A program made the translations under genes and the position numbers. A stretch of DNA of 9,013 nucleotides from Bacteroidales bacterium (GTDB taxonomy: Bacteria > Bacteroidota > Bacteroidia > Bacteroidales > ML635J-15): positions 1 through 9,013 of the forward strand of contig SLSH01000417.1 in the NCBI GenBank assembly GCA_007130555.1. Direction: 5' to 3'. How positions within the stretch are numbered: the first letter of the stretch is position 1; each line of letters begins with the position of its first letter. The notes beneath the pieces were generated by a model. It was not told where the DNA came from. It did not search any database and was given only the letters and a program-made list of their open reading frames with translations. Below are positions 5,556-9,013 of the stretch, piece after piece.

Positions 5556-6548
5556 ATGAAAATAATTATTCCAATGGCAGGGGTGGGTACTCGGATGAGA
5601 CCTCATACATTAACAATCCCCAAACCGCTTATTTCAATAGCAGGGAAAAGTATTGTTCAGCATTTGATAGAACGTATAGATAGTGTTATTGAAGAAAAAA
5701 TCGAGGAAATTGCCTTTGTAATCGGAGATTTCGGAAGTGAAGTTGAAAACGAATTAAAAAATATTGCAAAAAAAGTCGGAGCAGTTCCGAAAATTTATTA
5801 TCAACATACACCCAAAGGGACAGGGCATGCAATTTGGTGTGCCTCGGAATCATTGAAAGGAAAAGTTGTAATAGCATTTGCAGACACTTTGTTTTATGCT
5901 GATTTTAAAATTAAAGATACTGACGAAGCAATTATATGGGTGCAAAAAGTCAAAAATCCTTCTTCTTTTGGAGTGGTTACTCTTGATAAAAATAATATTA
6001 TTAATGGTTTTGTCGAAAAACCTAAAGAATTTGTTTCCGACCTTGCAATTATTGGAATATACTATTATAAATCAGGAGAACTTTTACAGAAAGAATTACA
6101 ATACCTTATAGATAATAAAATTACAAGAGCCGGAGAATATGAAATTACCGGAGCTTTGGAAAGATTAAGAAAAAACGGAATGATGTTTAAGCCCGAAAAA
6201 GTCGAAGAATGGTTGGATTGCGGCAATAAAGAAATTACGATTGATACGCATTCCAGAATTTTGCAAAGAAACAAAAATATGATTAGCAAAAAAGCAATAA
6301 TTAAGAATTCTCTGGTTATTGAACCATGTTACATCGGAGATGGCTCTCAAATTATAAATTCGGTGGTAGGACCTGACGTTTCTGTCGGTAATAACTCAAT
6401 TATAAATTCCAGTATAATAAAAAACAGTATAATTCAAAATCAAACAGAAATTAATAATTCGTGCCTTGACAGATCGATGATAGGAAATTTTGTAAAAATA
6501 AACAATATTTTAAAATCTCTTAATGTTGGTGATTATAATGAACTTTAA
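5556..6548 (+). CDS. Sugar-phosphate nucleotidyltransferase (NDP-sugar pyrophosphorylase) with left-handed beta-helix end
   Basis: A 330-residue cytoplasmic enzyme predicted to join a sugar 1-phosphate to an NTP, giving an NDP-sugar for glycan synthesis. The nucleotide-binding signature is intact: 'MAGVGTRMRPHT' at 7-18 and 'IPKPL' at 21-25. 'GTGHAI' is at 88-93. D110 in 'AFADTLF' and D221 in 'WLDCGN' fit the two metal-binding Asp positions. 'GFVEKP' (151-156) contacts the sugar in the family. From about residue 245 the sequence turns into hexapeptide-like rungs ('AIIKNSLVI', 'SVVGPDVSVGNNS', 'SIIKNSII') of a short left-handed beta helix, seen in glucose/mannose-1-phosphate nucleotidyltransferase relatives. 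Base and sugar specificity cannot be decided. The 3' end overlaps the TPR gene, so the two are probably translated together. Confidence 0.92.
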   Translation: MKIIIPMAGVGTRMRPHTLTIPKPLISIAGKSIVQHLIERIDSVIEEKIEEIAFVIGDFGSEVENELKNIAKKVGAVPKIYYQHTPKGTGHAIWCASESLKGKVVIAFADTLFYADFKIKDTDEAIIWVQKVKNPSSFGVVTLDKNNIINGFVEKPKEFVSDLAIIGIYYYKSGELLQKELQYLIDNKITRAGEYEITGALERLRKNGMMFKPEKVEEWLDCGNKEITIDTHSRILQRNKNMISKKAIIKNSLVIEPCYIGDGSQIINSVVGPDVSVGNNSIINSSIIKNSIIQNQTEINNSCLDRSMIGNFVKINNILKSLNVGDYNEL

Positions 6549-8286
6549 TAAAATGTATAAAAATTTAATAAATACTTGTTTGGTTTTAGTAATATTACTT
6601 CTTGTTCACTCTTGTACCATATTACAAAAATTTAAAACAGACGAAACTCAAGTTGATTCGCGGACAAGAGATTTTAATTTTAACAGATATTTTCTTGAAG
6701 GAGCAAGGCAAAAAACTCTTGGAAATTTTGATGAAGCATTAAGGAATTATTTATTAGCCACGAGAGTTGACAGCACAGAACCTGCTGTATATTATGAAAT
6801 AGCAGGGATTTTAAATATGGCGGGAGATTATTCTGCAGCACTGAATTATGCAGAACAAGCCGTAAAATTAGATAAGTATAATAATGAATACTATAAAATA
6901 TTGCTGGCAGAAGTATATCAAAGAAATAATCTGTTGTCAAAAGCAGTTGATGTTTACGAAGATTTAATTAAAATTAATCCCGATGAAATCGTTTATTATT
7001 TTAGTGTTTCCGAGCTATATTTTTCAATAGGTAACGAACGAAGAGCAATCAGAACTTTAAATAATGCCGAAAAACATTTTGGGGTCTTGGACTTTATTTC
7101 ATTAGAAAAAGAAAGACTATACAGGTTGATGGGGGAAAACTCCAAAGCTGTCGGTGAAATGGAAAAATTATCTAAAACTTATCCGGACAATGTAAATTAT
7201 AAAATACTCTTGGCAGAATCTTATATTAATAATTCTATGTATGATAAAGCGTTGAAAACCTTCGAACAAGTAGAATTTATGAAAACAGAAAACGGACTTA
7301 TATATTTTTCTGTCGCGGATTTTTATAGAATTACAGAAGAATATGATAAAATGTTTTCTTTTTTGCAAAAAGGTTTTGCCGCACAGGATGTAGATATGGA
7401 TATCAAAATTAAGATGATGATAAATCTGCTTAGTTTTGTGGATGATAATCAGTATTTGTTTAAAAATACTTCCAAACTTATGGATATACTTTTAGTTACT
7501 TATCCCGAAGACATTAAAGTAAGAACATTATATTCCGATTTCCTGGTTTATGAAGGAAAATATGATTTGGCACAAAAAGAATTTGATTTTATTTTAAAAC
7601 ACGAAAAATCAAGATTTATCCTTTGGGAACAAGCTCTGTTTATTGATAATCAGCTGTCAGACTGGGAAGCAATGTATCACAGGAGCAAAGAGGCTGTGGA
7701 ATATTTTCCGAATCAATCTGTTTTGTTTTTGTTTTATGCAATATCTTCGTATCAAACCGAAAATTTTCAAGATGTTATTAAAGCAGGAAAAAGAGCCATA
7801 TCAATTATAATAAGTGACGATGATATGTTGGTTCAGATATTGACATTTAAGGGAGAAGCGTATAGAAAACTGGACAAGCATAAAGAATCCGATGAAATAT
7901 TTGATTTGGTTTTATCTATGGACCCCGAATATACTATGGTGTTGAATAATTACAGCTATTATCTTGCTTTAAGAGAAGACAATCTGGATAAAGCAATTGA
8001 AATGAGCACAAAACTAATGACCTTAGATACAACAAATGCAGCATACTTAGATACGCATGCATGGGTTTTGTATAAGCATGGAAAATACGAAGATGCACTG
8101 GAATATATTGACAAAGCTATTCAAAAAAACTCTGAAAGTGCAATTCATTTTGAACATAAAGGAGATATACTATATAAATTATCAAAAAAAGAAGAAGCAT
8201 TGCTGTTTTGGAAAAAAGCTCTCGAAATAGGAGAGGGATCTGATTTTTTAGAAAAAAAAGTTATTGAAAAAACTTTGATTGAATGA
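6538..8286 (+). CDS. TPR-repeat lipoprotein
   Basis: A protein of about 580 residues made almost wholly of tetratricopeptide-like helix pairs. A signal peptide ends in 'LLVHSC', a lipobox-like site, so the protein is probably lipid-anchored in the envelope. TPR signatures are clear near the N-terminus ('GNFDEALRNYLLATRVD', 'GDYSAALNYAEQAVKLD') and strongest near the C-terminus ('DLVLSMDPEYTMVLNNYSYY', 'AYLDTHAWVLYKHGKYEDA', 'KEEALLFWKKALEIG'). The middle is degenerate but helical. TPR arrays bind partner proteins; no enzyme motif is seen. Three in-frame ATGs compete: 6523, 6538 and 6553. The 6553 start gives the most standard signal peptide (Cys at 21), whereas 6538 overlaps the upstream stop by 11 bp. 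I chose 6538 as a compromise. The stop overlaps the DUF4292 start (ATGA), so the two proteins are likely made together. Confidence 0.9.
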   Translation: MNFNKMYKNLINTCLVLVILLLVHSCTILQKFKTDETQVDSRTRDFNFNRYFLEGARQKTLGNFDEALRNYLLATRVDSTEPAVYYEIAGILNMAGDYSAALNYAEQAVKLDKYNNEYYKILLAEVYQRNNLLSKAVDVYEDLIKINPDEIVYYFSVSELYFSIGNERRAIRTLNNAEKHFGVLDFISLEKERLYRLMGENSKAVGEMEKLSKTYPDNVNYKILLAESYINNSMYDKALKTFEQVEFMKTENGLIYFSVADFYRITEEYDKMFSFLQKGFAAQDVDMDIKIKMMINLLSFVDDNQYLFKNTSKLMDILLVTYPEDIKVRTLYSDFLVYEGKYDLAQKEFDFILKHEKSRFILWEQALFIDNQLSDWEAMYHRSKEAVEYFPNQSVLFLFYAISSYQTENFQDVIKAGKRAISIIISDDDMLVQILTFKGEAYRKLDKHKESDEIFDLVLSMDPEYTMVLNNYSYYLALREDNLDKAIEMSTKLMTLDTTNAAYLDTHAWVLYKHGKYEDALEYIDKAIQKNSESAIHFEHKGDILYKLSKKEEALLFWKKALEIGEGSDFLEKKVIEKTLIE

Positions 8287-9013
8287 ATATTGTGAAAAAA
8301 ATATTAATAATATTGTTAATCTTCTTTATTGCAACAGCGTGTAAAACTTTTTTTATCCCATCAGATGAAAATATAAACATAAAATCCGATAAATTATCAT
8401 TTGATAATATTTTACAAAATGAATTCAAATATAAAAATTTGAGTGTCAGATTTGCTGCAGAAATTTCTTCAGGAGAAACTTCCGAATCTTTCAGAGGCAA
8501 CTTGAGAATTAAAAAAGACAGCATAATCTGGATGTCTGTCAGATCGTTTAGTATTGAAGGAGCAAGAATAGTTATAACACAGGATAGTTTGAAGTTTATA
8601 AATCGGATGAATAATACTTATTTTATCGGAGATATTTCTGCCTTATCAAAAAGATTTGATATAGAATTTGATTATAATATTCTTCAATCTTTAATGACAA
8701 ACTCTTTTTTCTTTTATCCTCCAATTGAAAATGACGATATTAGTAGTTATAGTACATGTCATGATTCAATTCTTTATTGTATAAATCGGATAATTCAAAG
8801 AGATTATGTGAAATTGTATGATGAAATGAATAATTATAAAGAAAATGACAATCCGGATATTGAAATTAATGATTTTATATTACAAAAAATTAAGATATAT
8901 CCCGAAATTTACCGCATTGCAGAAGTATATATGGAGAATAATATTCGAAACCAATCTTTAAATATTAAATATAATAAAATGTTTAAGGTAGACGACCAAT
9001 ATTTTCCAAAAGA
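8283..9013 (+). CDS. DUF4292 domain-containing lipoprotein (3' end outside window)
   Basis: The frame starts at an ATG overlapping the TPR stop (ATGA, 8283-8286) and stays open to the right edge: 243 codons plus two bases. The N-terminus is a lipoprotein signal, MNIVKK followed by an Ile/Leu core and 'ATAC' with Cys at 20. The part 'FRGNLRIKKDSIIWMSV', then 'IEGARIVITQDSLKFINR' and 'LQSLMTNSFFFYP', is the pattern of the Bacteroidota family DUF4292. Its strand-rich layout, with a Trp-containing strand followed by 'IEGARI' and 'DSLKFI', recalls LolA/LolB-type lipoprotein carriers, so a role in lipoprotein handling at the outer membrane is a reasonable guess but only a guess. A second possible start, GTG at 8292, would leave the signal peptide intact. 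In related genomes I recall an M23-type peptidoglycan peptidase gene following; that would be beyond this window. Confidence 0.88.
   Translation, partial: MNIVKKILIILLIFFIATACKTFFIPSDENINIKSDKLSFDNILQNEFKYKNLSVRFAAEISSGETSESFRGNLRIKKDSIIWMSVRSFSIEGARIVITQDSLKFINRMNNTYFIGDISALSKRFDIEFDYNILQSLMTNSFFFYPPIENDDISSYSTCHDSILYCINRIIQRDYVKLYDEMNNYKENDNPDIEINDFILQKIKIYPEIYRIAEVYMENNIRNQSLNIKYNKMFKVDDQYFPK

Noticed and set aside
5878..6111. Plus-strand alternative frame inside the nucleotidyltransferase gene
   Set aside because: It lies wholly within an intact enzyme gene carrying all expected motifs; its Leu/Ile/Lys-rich composition is typical of an off-frame reading of AT-rich sequence.
6523..6537. 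Earliest in-frame ATG of the TPR lipoprotein gene
   Set aside because: It adds a second hydrophobic stretch (MLVII) ahead of the normal signal peptide and a longer overlap with the upstream gene; ATGs at 6538 or 6553 give a more ordinary lipoprotein start.
8261..8524. Minus-strand open frame opposite the DUF4292 start
   Set aside because: It is antisense to a well-supported lipoprotein gene with a signal peptide and family pattern. Similar antisense frames opposite the flippase, dut, nucleotidyltransferase and TPR genes are likewise shadows with no recognisable protein features.

Overview
The window is strongly AT-rich and reads as a chromosomal segment of a member of the Bacteroidota, probably close to the Bacteroidales. 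This rests on protein families that are almost confined to that phylum (a DUF4292 lipoprotein, a DUF2279-like N-terminus, 'FSQ'-type signal peptide ends), the absence of Shine-Dalgarno sequences, A/T-rich leaders, and a good match to the Bacteroidota promoter pattern (TTTG-N19/20-TAnnTTTG) in front of the HU gene. The assignment is by recognition; no database search was run.

Layout. Positions 2-763 hold the end of a secreted protein of unknown function whose start lies off the left edge. From 839 to 3633 a co-directional, tightly packed block encodes a deoxynucleoside kinase, a GNAT acetyltransferase, a MATE/Wzx-like flippase with a TTG start, and a 70-residue secreted peptide overlapping the flippase stop. 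The peptide looks like the 5' stump of a DUF2279 gene. An M48 metalloprotease lipoprotein follows (3675-4475). It meets the minus-strand HU gene (4548-4823) at a clear bidirectional terminator (4498-4527). HU and dut diverge from a 278-bp spacer rich in palindromes. From 5102 to the right edge runs a second compact operon: dut, a sugar-phosphate nucleotidyltransferase, a TPR-rich lipoprotein, and a DUF4292 lipoprotein cut by the window end.

How the genes fit together. Two themes recur: deoxynucleotide metabolism (deoxynucleoside kinase, dUTPase) and building or maintaining the cell envelope (flippase, nucleotidyltransferase, M48 lipoprotein, TPR and DUF4292 lipoproteins). Most of this is housekeeping content, and I see no CRISPR array, transposase, phage gene, tRNA or rRNA.

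The least ordinary spot is 3594-3673. A perfect 20-bp inverted repeat with a 40-bp centre starts where the DUF2279-like homology stops and ends one base before the M48 start codon. It could be a rearrangement scar, a relic of a small mobile element, or a regulatory hairpin. The second spot worth attention is the palindrome cluster at 4913-4951 between hup and dut.
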